This document shows, piece by piece, positions 1-12,300 of a DNA stretch of 64,000 nucleotides. The notes under the pieces are model-generated. The model worked only from the letters and a program-made list of their open reading frames with translations. It had not been told where the DNA came from and ran no database searches. Each line of letters starts with the position of its first letter. Position 1 is the stretch's first letter. The stretch covers positions 59,540,986 to 59,604,985 of the forward strand of contig OW804097.1 of NCBI GenBank assembly GCA_942159475.1, given 5' to 3'. This stretch comes from Sthenelais limicola (taxonomy: Eukaryota; Annelida; Polychaeta; Phyllodocida; Sigalionidae). The position numbers were made by a program, and so were the translations under genes.

Positions 1-396
1 TCTTTTGAGGAGTTGGTGTCATCCTCACCGACCTCGCTCAGTTCCTCAGGGATTTTTCACGTTCATGGCATAACAAAAACACACTCAACCACAGACAATC
101 AACACAATCGTGATTCGCGCGTTGAAGGAGATCGTTCGCATCGAATGGTCTCAGTAGAACCCAGTGAAATAGGGCAAAAGCAGTCGTCAGGAATTTATAA
201 TACAATGGAGGAGGAAGAAGGGTTGACTGAGAATGGACTCGAAGGGGGTGATCTCAATGGAGATGCCTCGAGTTCGAATAAGAAACGTTATTTACTAGGG
301 ACACAGGGGGATATTATGCCTCTGGCCACCCTTATAACGAATCCTGGAATGAAACGAGCTGAAAGTATGGAGATTATTAACGCATCTCTTCACCAG
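1..396 (+). CDS. TRPA1: TRPA1-like exon 1 (N-terminal cytoplasmic region)
   Basis: The frame is open from base 1, so the exon may begin upstream of the window. In-frame ATGs lie at 145 (weak context, C at -3) and 205 (A at -3, G at +4, the better start). The protein is acidic and low-complexity (MEEEEGLTENGLEGGD), as expected of a TRPA N-terminus before the ankyrin repeats. It ends at a clean donor (CAG|GTAAGT) in phase 0 and continues in frame into 4570. Confidence 0.75.
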
Positions 397-3300
397 GTAA
401 GTAAATCCGAGGTCTCAGTGATCACTGATTGACAGTTTACCTGTGTTAGGCCAAGACAAAAAATAGGATGTGTTTCAGATTTATACTAGCTGAAAACAAG
501 TTGGTAATTTTGTTTTTAAATTTATTTTTTGTGAAGAAACAATCTTCCAAGATCTGAATAAATGTCTTATCTCGTAACAATAGGTAGACCTAGATATTCT
601 GAACAAGAAAATTATATCTTTTCCTGGTTAGGAAGACTTGTTTTCCTGATTGTTTGTCCAAAAATAATGAAACAATAATTGGCAAGGTAAATAATTGTTT
701 TGGTGGGGGGAAAACACCTATTTCACTTTTGGCCTTATCACATCAAACGCATAAGGCATAGTCCTATATGACCCAGTCTAATCATAGATCTATACATATT
801 ATAATATGCACTTAAGGTAATATAACCGAGCTTACTGCCTTTGATACAGTCAATGATGTCATTTGCTATTAATGGTTAGTAATAGATCGTTATTTATTCT
901 TCTTGGCTTGGCTTACTCCCAGTTGATCTGGAGCTGCGAATGATCAATATAATTGTTGAATTGCCTAATGCTAATCAATGATTTCCACTTTGGGGTCACT
1001 TTGCAACATTTCTTGGCTTCGTAAAATGTATGTACATAATCCAGGCGAATTAATCGTTATGTACGGTAAAATGTAGGGCCTATATTGCTGCTTCGTTATT
1101 CAATCTTGGGTGCCCATGACTATTTTAACCTGCTACTGCTAGTATCAGTGCTTCTATGTGTCCGTATACATCTATCTCTCTATTTCGATCACAATTGAAG
1201 TGCAGTGCTATATTGGGATTTAAGTTCATCCGTTCTCTGGCTATACCAGGATACCTTATGAGGTGTGCTCTGAGTCAGTCACCCGGTGTCTATTATTGAT
1301 GTAAATATGTCGTGACGTTAGGAAGTGTTGTTTGGATCTTAGAGGGTTAGATTAGTCGTTGCTCTGAGGTCACATACTGCTGGTATATGAGTCAGAGCGT
1401 CAGATATTGTGCAATCAGCTGCTCTAAACAAGTCTGCTCTAAAGTAGTCTGTAAAACTATTTATACTAAATATATCTCAGACGTATATCTATTTTGGTAT
1501 TCAATTTCATTAAGAAAATCTGCGTCGGTTTTGTTGAACTGTATTTTGAACAAAATTTCATTTAAATTTGGCTTATTTATCTTAAATTTGGCTTATTTGA
1601 AGTCGAATATCGAACATTTTCTGTCCACTTTACCCACATATATGTGTACACAGGCTATATGATATGTTGGCAAATTGCCTAACCCCTATCCCTCTCTATT
1701 ATCTGTACGAGCTATGGTCGACTACTAGTATAATGGCAATACACAGTCAACGGCTGAACCCCTGCATGGTGTCCACCATGGATGATTGATCATAAGCTAG
1801 CCAAACATGAACACATAGTTTAATTTAGATCTGTTTTAACGGATGGAAGTCTTCAGTATTCTACTGAAATTAGTGTTTTTTAAAGCTGATGAAAATTGTC
1901 GAATTTCCTCCCAATTCCATGATCTGTAACTTAAAATTAAAAAAGAAAAAATGTTCAAAAACCTTCCACACAATTCGATTTACTAAATGTCGAAACTTTC
2001 ACAAATCAAAACTAGTGTTTTCCCTTGCCATTTCACTGAATATTCCAGTATTTTTGTCACGACTCCACTTTCATCCCTGTATAAATTTAGTCAACCAACG
2101 GCTATACTATATCGACATGCTATACTAGGAATTTTGCGTTTACATCTCTCACCTTGGGGTTTGGTTAATCCTTAGATTAATATTACTCTATTGGTGTTTA
2201 CCCCCACCCCCTCTACCTGATTTACTAAATCATTATGTAACTACCAAAACAGACTGCCCCACCCCCTCCCCACCACTATGTATGTAGCCCTACATGCTGA
2301 CGGTGCACGTCACACGATGCATATGTATACATGCAGCGCAACAGGTTGTGGCCTAGCTATTATAACCCCAGAGCAACCCTGGCTACCATGAACTCAATCC
2401 AAGGTCCACACAAGGATCAAGGAACTCAGATCTTATAAATAGTCGGCCGACACGCTTGGGCACCACAGTATAAAGCTGATCTTGCTCTTTCGGTCAACAG
2501 CTTGGCACTTATCCCATGTTTCGTAGATTATTGTGCCACAATCTAGGCCCCTCATTCCATGGACTTATTCCTGACAATTTGTTTGAGTGCTGGTATTATA
2601 CCATGTTCCATTAGCCTGTTTTTCAAATTGCTATAATGTTTTGAACTCAACTTGGCTGGTTTTTAATTCGCAGAGCTCCTTGCCAATAAATCTTTGCCTC
2701 TACAAAATAAACTACATTGGGAACTGAAGTATATAGACTGTTCTTTTAAGTTATTCATGGTGTCGCGTTTAAGGATGAACTGACATCTAGGTTACCTATA
2801 TTGTTAGACTTCAAGGCCAGGATTAATAGCATAGGAACAGTATATAATACAGATGGGAACCTGACTGCTAGGGTAATCTTTTCTTTCTCAGACATTCGTA
2901 TAGATCTTCACCCTAGAGTGGTCCAACACCTACTGACTTAATTTGTGAATATTCTGCTAACCTGTCTAGGCTCAATGTAACCAGGGTGCCTATCTCCGCG
3001 GAGATAGGCACCCTGGTTTCGTCCAAGTAATATTGTCTATTACAATCGAACCTCCATGATCCTTATCGGTAGAAATGTGAAATGCTCCTTGGATAAAATT
3101 TAATGATGTTCCATATTAGTTTGGCCCCCCCCCCCCCAAAAAAAAAAGAAAAAAAAGAAAGGGGGGAGGGAGGGGGGGGGGGGGTAACGTTATTTTATTT
3201 ATCGGAAATCACACTTCAGAAACTGGAAAAAAATATTTTGCAACATTTCAAAACAATAGTTGTTTTAAACAAGAGAAAGGTACTTTTAAAGGTTTGAGTT

Positions 3301-6300
3301 TTTTCTAAGAGGGTGGTAGGGGACCTGTACAACAACTATATTCTTGGCCTTAGTTGGTTAAAAGTTTGATTTCTCTAATCAAATTTAACAAGATATTCCA
3401 ACCTGAGTGAGTGAGTGATGGTTGCTTAATGCCACCATCACTCATTCACTCAGGTTGGAATATCTTGTTAAATTTAATTAGAGAAATCAAACTTTTAACC
3501 AACTAAGGCTTTTTCACCTTTAAATGTATTGGTAAACCACGTAATTTTATTGCATTCATTCGCCAGCATTGTTAAATATGAACTGTGACATATTGGTATC
3601 AAAAGCCACGTTGGAAGAAAAGCATAAATACAATTCAATCATTCAACGCAGAGCCTGTTTGCTGAAAGTGTAAAACCAGTGTTTTATGTATAGCACCACT
3701 AGCAAGCATCAAAGTGGGCATTGAGCCTTTCCGCTACAATTGTTTCTAAACCAGGTGTCGATCTCTGAAATTAACACACAACATGTTTAGGGAATGCTGT
3801 AATCGTGTATGGTCATAAAATCCATCCTTCTATCAAGCGAGACTCAGAGAAGGTGAATTACAGGCAGTGTACGTACTAGATTCCCACACAGCCCCTGATC
3901 TCACTGATACTTTTAGAAAAATGAAATTCAGCTGCGTGAAACAATAGTAACCAAATCCTCCCCCACGTCGCTCTGTGTTATATGTCCATCAATACATTGA
4001 TATCCACTTCTCTCTCCTGTTCCTTCTTCTGCTCCTACACCCCCTTTTGCTCCTCCTTTTCCTGTTCCTCCTCCTCCTTCTCTCCCTCCTCCCCCTTCTC
4101 CTCCCCTCCCCTTCCTCTTCCCCCTCCTCCTTCTCCCCCTCCTCCACCTCCCCCTACTCCTTCTCCCTCCTCCTCTTCTTCCTCCTTTTCCCCCTCCTCC
4201 TCCTTTTCCCCTCCTCCTCCCCTCGCCTCCTCCTCCTCGGACCTCCTCCTCCTCCTCCTCCTCCTCCTCCTCCTCCGTCTCCGTCTCCGTCTTCTTCTTC
4301 TTCTTCTTCTTCTTCTTCTTCTTCTTCTTCTTCTTCTTGATTTCATTTGTGTATGTTTTCATGTGCTTAGCAGGACTTAGACACCACATTTGCAACCAAG
4401 CACACTTTTCCAAGTTTAGTTACAGGACACTTCCTGTTGGAATAGGGGATCCATATTTTGTATAAAAAAAGATTATGGTTGTTTAAAATAACAGATAATA
4501 AAGATATCATTATTGATAATGACAAATAATAAATGTATGATTATGCACCTGTACTTGCTATATTTCCAGTTGTCGCGAGATGGTGATGTGGAGACGATGC
4601 GACGATGGCTCGCTCCACTCAAAGGAAACGTTAAAAAGAAGGTCAATGCACACGATGACATGGGACTCTCCCCCCTCCACTATGCTGCCCGCTACAACCA
4701 TGTGCATTGTGTACAACTCCTTATTGAATATGGCGCAGGTCAGTTCATTTCTTTTTTCATTTTTGTTAAAAAAACATTTTTTTTCCAATGACTAGATCAC
4801 CCCAATGGTGGTCTTCCTCTAGATCCTTGGGGGAGCTTCTCATGCCTCATGCACAGCGCTTTAGACCACTCGGTAACCCTAAAGTTCATTTCTTTATCTT
4901 TTAAATAAAGATTTATTCGGTACTGTAGCCAGTACCAGGTAGCCTGCTTTGCTGGCCTCGTCCATTACTATGAACCATGGCACTAGTCCAGCTGGTAAGC
5001 AACATATTTGAGCTCAATAGTTCATTTTATGATAGAAACATGAAATTTGGTATATAGGTAGTTAATTATGTATGCATTAATATCAGAGGTAGACCCCACT
5101 CGTCCGGTCCCCAAATCCAAGACGACCGCCATTTTAATGTTATTTCTTTTCGGTTTTGGGATCGTAACTCAACACCACTTGGAGATACAAACTCCATTTA
5201 GGCATTTTTAAAGGTCGTTAAATCTCCCCCAGATTTCACCAACTCCCTCTGATCCACAGATTTGTTCTTGCATTCAGTCGTTTTTAAATACGGAGTAAAG
5301 GGCTGGTTCCATTGGTACGGATACGGATACGGATACAGCAAAATTCGCTCACATTAAAATATACAGGCATGTTTCCATGTGTGCGGATCCGTACACGTCA
5401 ACAGGTACGGATATGGATACGGTAAAACCGATCGCTCCATGTAGCGATCGGGACGTTTCCGTACTCCATTCGTATGGTTTCCCTCTTTGATGCCATTACA
5501 TTCTAGACGTATGGGTTCACTCCAAAATAGGTTACCGTATCCGCATGACGGATTCGTATCCGTACTAACATTCGTATCCGTACCAATGGAACCAGCCCTT
5601 TATGCTCTCAGGCGGCACAAATTAGTTGGCAAACTACATGTATGATATATAGTAGTGGCATTTTGCTTCCAGTATTTATTTTCTACCAGTGGAACGATTA
5701 CTTTATGTCGGTTCAGATGTTTTTATCAACATGCGTCGACTGATTTGGCCCTCTAGAACACGGGTCTTAGAAGGAAGCTAGCTTAAATAGGTAATTTGGA
5801 TACATAAAGTTTGGAAAACCTTTTTACAAGTTGTTTAAAGAAAGCTGCGTCATGGTCTAGTTCTATCTATATTCTTTAAAAGATTATATCTTTTTAATGG
5901 AGAACATATTTAAGTTGGTATGTTGATCTAATCGCTGTAAAATCCAACTATCAACTAAAGAATGAGGTGTTTAGTGGTGACTTTTATACCAACATTTCGG
6001 GCATGGTGACCCTTCTTCAGGGAAAGTAAATATTTAAGTTTTTGTTTCTGGGCTACTCTGGATTACTTAGTAAGCCAGCTGTATAATATATAGGATGTGT
6101 TGAACTGGGACATGTCATCATAGATAACTGAAAATTTGATTTTTGAGCCCTGAATATCTCCTCCCCCCCCCGCCCAAAGACTCCTTTCCACATAAATATT
6201 TGTTTCTATATTCAATTTAAGTTTAAATTGACAACTAGGTCAATAATTGCGTGACCAAGACTCAATACTCAATATACGTTGCCAATACTGGTTTGGTATT

Positions 6301-9300
6301 TATAACCCAACTGGCGTGCTCGGTGTGTATTGTTTGTATTGCCTGGTTTAGCTGACTAGTATTTACTCATGACGTTCCCTCTCCACACCTTACATACATA
6401 CATGTAACCTTGATGTCCAAGTCTTCCCATCTGGAGGAGATTGGTGCATTTCCTCAATTGTTCTGATGAGAATCTTATCCTTTTTTTCTTTGATCTAAGC
6501 TTGGAGTAAAATCAAGATCTAAGGGGTCAAGTAAATATGTTTCCCAGTCTTTAATTTTTCTGATGAGAATCAATCTTATTTTTTTAATATAATTATAACA
6601 CTTTTATTTGATCTCAAGGTACAGATCTTGCCAGAACATGTTAATAGTGTTAATGTTAATAATCGGATTTTCAGTCTCTTATTCTTCTGATGAGAAAGGT
6701 GTCAACTGTCATTCGAGAAAATAATTTTGCTTTGTGTCGATCGTAGTTTAAATCTCTATTTAAAGTAAAAGATGAAAACGTCTGGTTTAGATAGAATCCT
6801 ATGCTAGAATTGGTATATCCTACAGCAATATAGGGATCGGGAGGTTCCCTAAAATTGTACACTCACTGTCTTCACCTCCCTCGATGTATTATTAGGTTCC
6901 ACCATGCAACCTAGTAGTGCTGATGTGTAACTCATTATAGCCCGTAGATTAGAATTGTTATAATATGTATAGTTGTCTAGATCTAATGATCAAAAGTATG
7001 TAGTACTCATGAATAATTTGACTCAATTTCTCTCAAGTAATAAACGGTTCTTAGATAATATAGATAATATTGTAAGAATCTTTATTGTCATGCTTATAAA
7101 TATGCTAACAGAAATCAAATGTATGTATTTGGGAATTCAAGTATACTCCCGGAAGAGCTATCATTTGACAAGAACCATAGATTGATATAGCAAGAACGCC
7201 CCACTCTTGCCCGTCTAGCAATATAAACAAATGTGAGATCAGCTATACTTGATGACCTACATGTCTGCTCGTAACTTAGCGACCGATCTGCCCCTTCCCT
7301 CCATTACCATGGTTATAGACATGCTGCCCATACTGCCAGAGCCAGCCAAATACAGCCACATATCGACTCCGTCATAATGTCCACACAATAAATACCATAT
7401 CATTCATATCGTATTTATTGTGTGGCCATTTTTGTCAAAAGCTAATTATACAGGGCGACCCCACTCTGTTTGACCAGCTTTTGCCTGCGCTGTTTACCAC
7501 AAATCTGGCCGACACTTGTGTTATATTGCGTATATATTACTTGCAATTCCACCCCCCCACCCCTGGACTGAGCAATGGGGAGAAACAGAATATATTTCTT
7601 TTTTCCTCTATGCCACAGATAAGGAAGAGAATTAAGATATGAATTTACTTGCTATTTAGTTTTATATTTTTATTGCATTTATTATATAGGCTTATAGCTG
7701 GGGAGAAATTTCACCGAATCGAGCACTTGGTGATACCTTTGATACATTTTGCATGGAGTTAGGACAGGTCACGATTCGGGTCACAATTGAGGAATTCCTC
7801 CCCCGCTATAAATGCGCATGGTGCGAGGTGCTATCAAGTGGGTGCGATCAGAGAAATAGCATTTCTCTGGTGCGATAACTATTGTTATCGTAATACAAAA
7901 TCGAATAAGGTTTCCCTTTAACTTTTAGATACTTTATGACGATTCAAAACAAGGCATGGGGCATATATAAGGGCATATGCTAGGGGCATTATAATGAATA
8001 GTGAATGGAACTCTGTATTAGTAATTGAATATTTATTGGTGTCAATTGTTGCGCAATCTTGTCCATTAGATATTATATAGCACCTCGTTCTATTTTCTCC
8101 ATTCATTTATTTAGAGATAAACCTTAGGAGCCTTGTAGGTGGAAAAAACATGAAGGTGGTTAATCCAACCTCAGAAAGAGTGAAGAAATCTTTCATATAT
8201 ACCATACCTACACTCTGGAACAGTTTAGCCCCAAAACAACAGAATTTAAGTAGTATTAAGGAATTTAAGAGATATTTAAAAAGAGAATATGATCCAGGGT
8301 AGGAGGCAAAGACAAAAGTCAACCCAGTGAATTACTAGTACAGGCAAATAGTGTTTATTTGCAGTAATCGCTGGACACATGACTATATCTGAAATTGTAT
8401 AAGGATCTTGCAAAAACAAAAAGAAAATACGAAATACAATGCAGAGGAAATTGTATTTAAATTAATGTACCGCGGAAAATGGAACTCACTCAGGAAAAGA
8501 ACTAACACATAAATTGTAATGAACAGGTTTGAATTCGAAACTCGTAAATTGTATGGGTAACAATATATATCGAAGGTTGATGAAAGAAAAAGATTAACAC
8601 ATGCTCTCAGTAAAGAGAGATAAGGGGGGAATATAAGGGTAAAAAATATATGACAAAACTGTAATTCTGTTATGTAGTTGTAGTTAATTTATTATAACCA
8701 ATGCCTCTAAAGAATGAGGATTAAATATCTAACAAATTGATTTAAGAGTCTTCACGTAAATGTAAATATAAGGTGAACTCTTGGTGATAGAAATGTCATG
8801 TAGAATTTTAATGTCGAATTTGAACTAATTATAAACTGGAATGTATGAGATTAAAAAGGATCCACATGTATTAATACAATATGCCAGCGGAAGCCTGGGA
8901 AGAGCAGCAATGCGTTGAAAGGCACACATCCATTTTCTCTACATTTATTGTATCTGTCTATTGAGAAATAAAAATCTTTATATATATTATATATATATAT
9001 ATTTAGATGGGTCGCACTGGCATGGGCCTTGAGCAAACAGGATCAGGATATGATCCCGATCTTCCTCCATTCCCTAAAAAGATTCAATATTACATATTAG
9101 AACAATGCAGTCGCATGCATATAAAGCTTGGATTAATAAGTTATTCATGGTATGCATTAAGCAGCATAGGTACTAAGTGTGATGAGATGATGGATTTAAT
9201 GTGATTGGTGAAAAAAGAGGTAATTAATACAAATTCTTGTATCATATATCGTGAATCACCGGGTGGAATAATCCAGTCTAGGCTCAGAACAAGATTGGTA

Positions 9301-12300
9301 CGATGTCAGTGATGGATATGGCTTCCTGGCCCTGGAGTTGGGGTCCGAATGCGATTATAATGGCATTTTGCGGTTTGGTGCCGGAGGCTTTCCCTCTGTT
9401 TGGAGGGGCTCTTCCAACTCTGAGCCTAGGCAGGACTGAATCCCATGCACTTGTCGATATCATTTACCCATGTAGCTGCTTATATTATGAAAATTCTTTA
9501 TAAAAGCAACTAATGGAGCAATATTGAAGGGAAACATGACAATACCATAATGGATTGTATAATATTTACCGTATGTGGTTCCACATGCATGCGGGTTGCT
9601 ATTGACAGTATTGTGCTTCAATATTCAATATGCTGTTCTATGTAACTGCCCAGGCACGCTGATTTATATGAAGCAGTGTCAGACCATTCAGTCAGTGGTA
9701 TAACGTTGGTCTCGCTTTCCATGAGAAAATATTGAATATCTATAAATCCTCGGCACCAGAACTGAGCATATCTGCATGGTTCACCCATTCTTCGTTGTAT
9801 TTCCTTTGATGATTAAATAAAGCATTGATTAAAGTATGTAAGGATTACTGCTTATTGGATATTTCTAAACAAATGCGTGTCAAATTTCTAATTAAAATGA
9901 ATATTAATTAGCTAAACAAATGTTATGAACCCGTGATGACAGCTTAGAAAGGCGTGTCTTCATACTGCAACCCTGCTGGTTTCAGACTCATGGCGTGATC
10001 AGACTTCTTTTGCTCATATTGAATTCTAATTTTGATTTAAAGTCTGATCTAAATCAATTTCAGTTCTCAACATTACATAAAATATATCAGAATGTAATGC
10101 CATCTCACAGTGCATATGTGAAGACCTAAATAATAGTAGTTAACGCCTCGTCTCCCTTCAAACTGCTACCATGCAATGGAGAATCGACTGTCTCCAGAGT
10201 ACTGGTATCCAACCTCACTGTAATCTATGATGCCATAGAGATGAGCAGAACAAATGAACTTGTCTCAGTGTGAGGAAGGAGGTGCATGAGAGTGCAGTGA
10301 CTGGATGGTCGTTGATCCTTCCACTATAAATACATACAGTTGAACCGGCCCGGGAATGAACTGGATGTTAGCATATAGTAATACACATATTGAGAAACAG
10401 GTTCAGATATATAACACTACGACATGGCTCAAAACACAATATGCTTTTACCAATCCTCTCAAATACCCCTAATTTAAGACAGAAAATAGGATAATAATGT
10501 TGTTTATTAAGATACCCGAACAGATTTTCTTACCGACTCAACACCATACAAAGTATGTGAGTTGAGAGTGTCCCTCCAAACTGAGGGAAAGCCTCTTGCT
10601 CCAAACTGCAAAATGCCATTATAATCCCATTGGAACGCCTACTCCAAGACCGGGAAAACCATTAGCGCAGTAGGCGTCCAATCACTGACATTCGATTATT
10701 CTTATCTGATGTGAGAGGCTGTGAGCCTAGACTGTGTCTATCTGCTCTCTCTCTCTCTCCCTCCCTCCCTCCCTCCCTCCCTCCCTCACTCCCTCACTCC
10801 CTCTCATACTCTAGCTTATAGGTGCCTATACTTCAGGGCCGAGAAAACTATTAACATCCAATCACTGCCATACCATGCTTATCTGATCTGAGAGGCTGTG
10901 AGCCTATAGTACAACCCATGTTCACTTTGGTGGGAGCACGAAAAATAAATCCAACCAGTTGGTGTGACAATTACGCTCGTCGCAGAACTCAACACTTCAT
11001 CGCAGAAGCTGATATTTATAGTTATGGCTCACCGCCCCTGTGTCTTAGGATATTGTTGGGGGAGAGGTTAAATAATAAAATAAGGGGCAACTGGGGTTGA
11101 GGCACCAGCGTCAATGTCATGATCCACCTGTTGTTTTTATCAGGAGGTGGCAGATAAATCGGCAGTAAATGTCATTCCTTCTTCCACACAGTCATCAAAG
11201 GCATATTCGCTGCGCGATGTAATTAGCATGGGCTATAGTATAGACTGAGTTATGACTGGTGTAAGGGATGACGACATATTGCTGGTAATTAGGAGAGTGA
11301 CGGGTGGCAATTGTTTGACTGTACATAGCCAGTTAGAGCGATTAGCTTGCCATGTTGTCATGACAACTTGTAACATAACACCATTATCTGGTCATCACAA
11401 CACATCACTCAGGAGCGGCTCACATTCACTCTTTACTACTCGCTCTGTGCTATCCTATAGGACTGTTATCAGTGCTTTTAGAGACTTTTTTATTGGTGTA
11501 TGCAACGAGCATACATTGGCTCTTGTTGGTTTATAGCAATTTGAGGGTATGATACGTATCTATGTTTCGTTTAACAGTTTTTCGTTTGTAGCTCTATTGT
11601 ACTTAACTCATTAAGGACGAGGGGGTCTGAGAAAGGGATCTTTTTGAATTTTTCCCTCTTAGAGTTTGTTTAGAGCATTATGTTAGGGATACTCTAATGA
11701 ATAAATGAAATTATGGTCTTTCAAAGATCATGCCCGAATAAAGCTTCTAAAATGAAATAAATCACCTCAATATAGGGTATATCCATATTGTGCAAAATAT
11801 CAGAAAATATCTTATAGTATTTTTTTCTACCAACATTATGTATGAGCGCCATTGATCCCAGGCTGCTGTAAATTGATTTTAACAACTTTGGTAAAACAAA
11901 ATCCTGAATAATTCATGCAATATTTTTAAAAGTGTTTGTTCAAAGTCTCATTATACATGCAACCTGAATTTTTAAAAATTATCATTGATTGTTATAGATA
12001 TTTATCCGATGTTAACCCCAGATGAATCTGATAGTAATTCACCGAGGTACCTCTGAGTCAGATCGTCAGAAAATGTACAATTGGCAGCTCTGTACATTAA
12101 GTAAATTCTGCTAAATTCGGCAGAAAAATGATAAATATTAGGTCTGGGTATATTAGGTTTTCGGTCGACTCTAGGCTCAGAGTTGAAAAGTCCCTTGAGA
12201 AGCCATTAGCGCAGTAGGCGTTCAATCACTGACATACCATTCTTATCTGATCTGAGAGGCTGTGAGCTTAGACTGATATTGCGTTGTTTCAGGAATTTGA

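Larger units (their letters stand above)
397..4569 (+). other. Intron 1 with repeats
   Basis: No coding exon is recognisable here. The intron holds a worn family A MITE (about 1386-1636), a perfect 40-bp palindrome (2979-3018), a homopolymer cluster of C, A and G runs (about 3125-3184), a 163-bp hairpin (3347-3509) and a long pyrimidine microsatellite (about 4010-4336). The first part (397-1385) and 1637-2978 show nothing I can name. Confidence 0.7.

Noticed and set aside
3928..4413. Long Glu/Arg/Gly-rich and Ser/Pro/Leu-rich frames on both strands
   Set aside because: They come from a polypyrimidine microsatellite; all frames are open because the repeat lacks stops.
9007..9204. 65-aa frame beginning MGRTGMGLEQ
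   Set aside because: Protein-like at first sight but no recognisable domain, no fitting splice phase with the channel exons, and adjacent to LINE 3' DNA.
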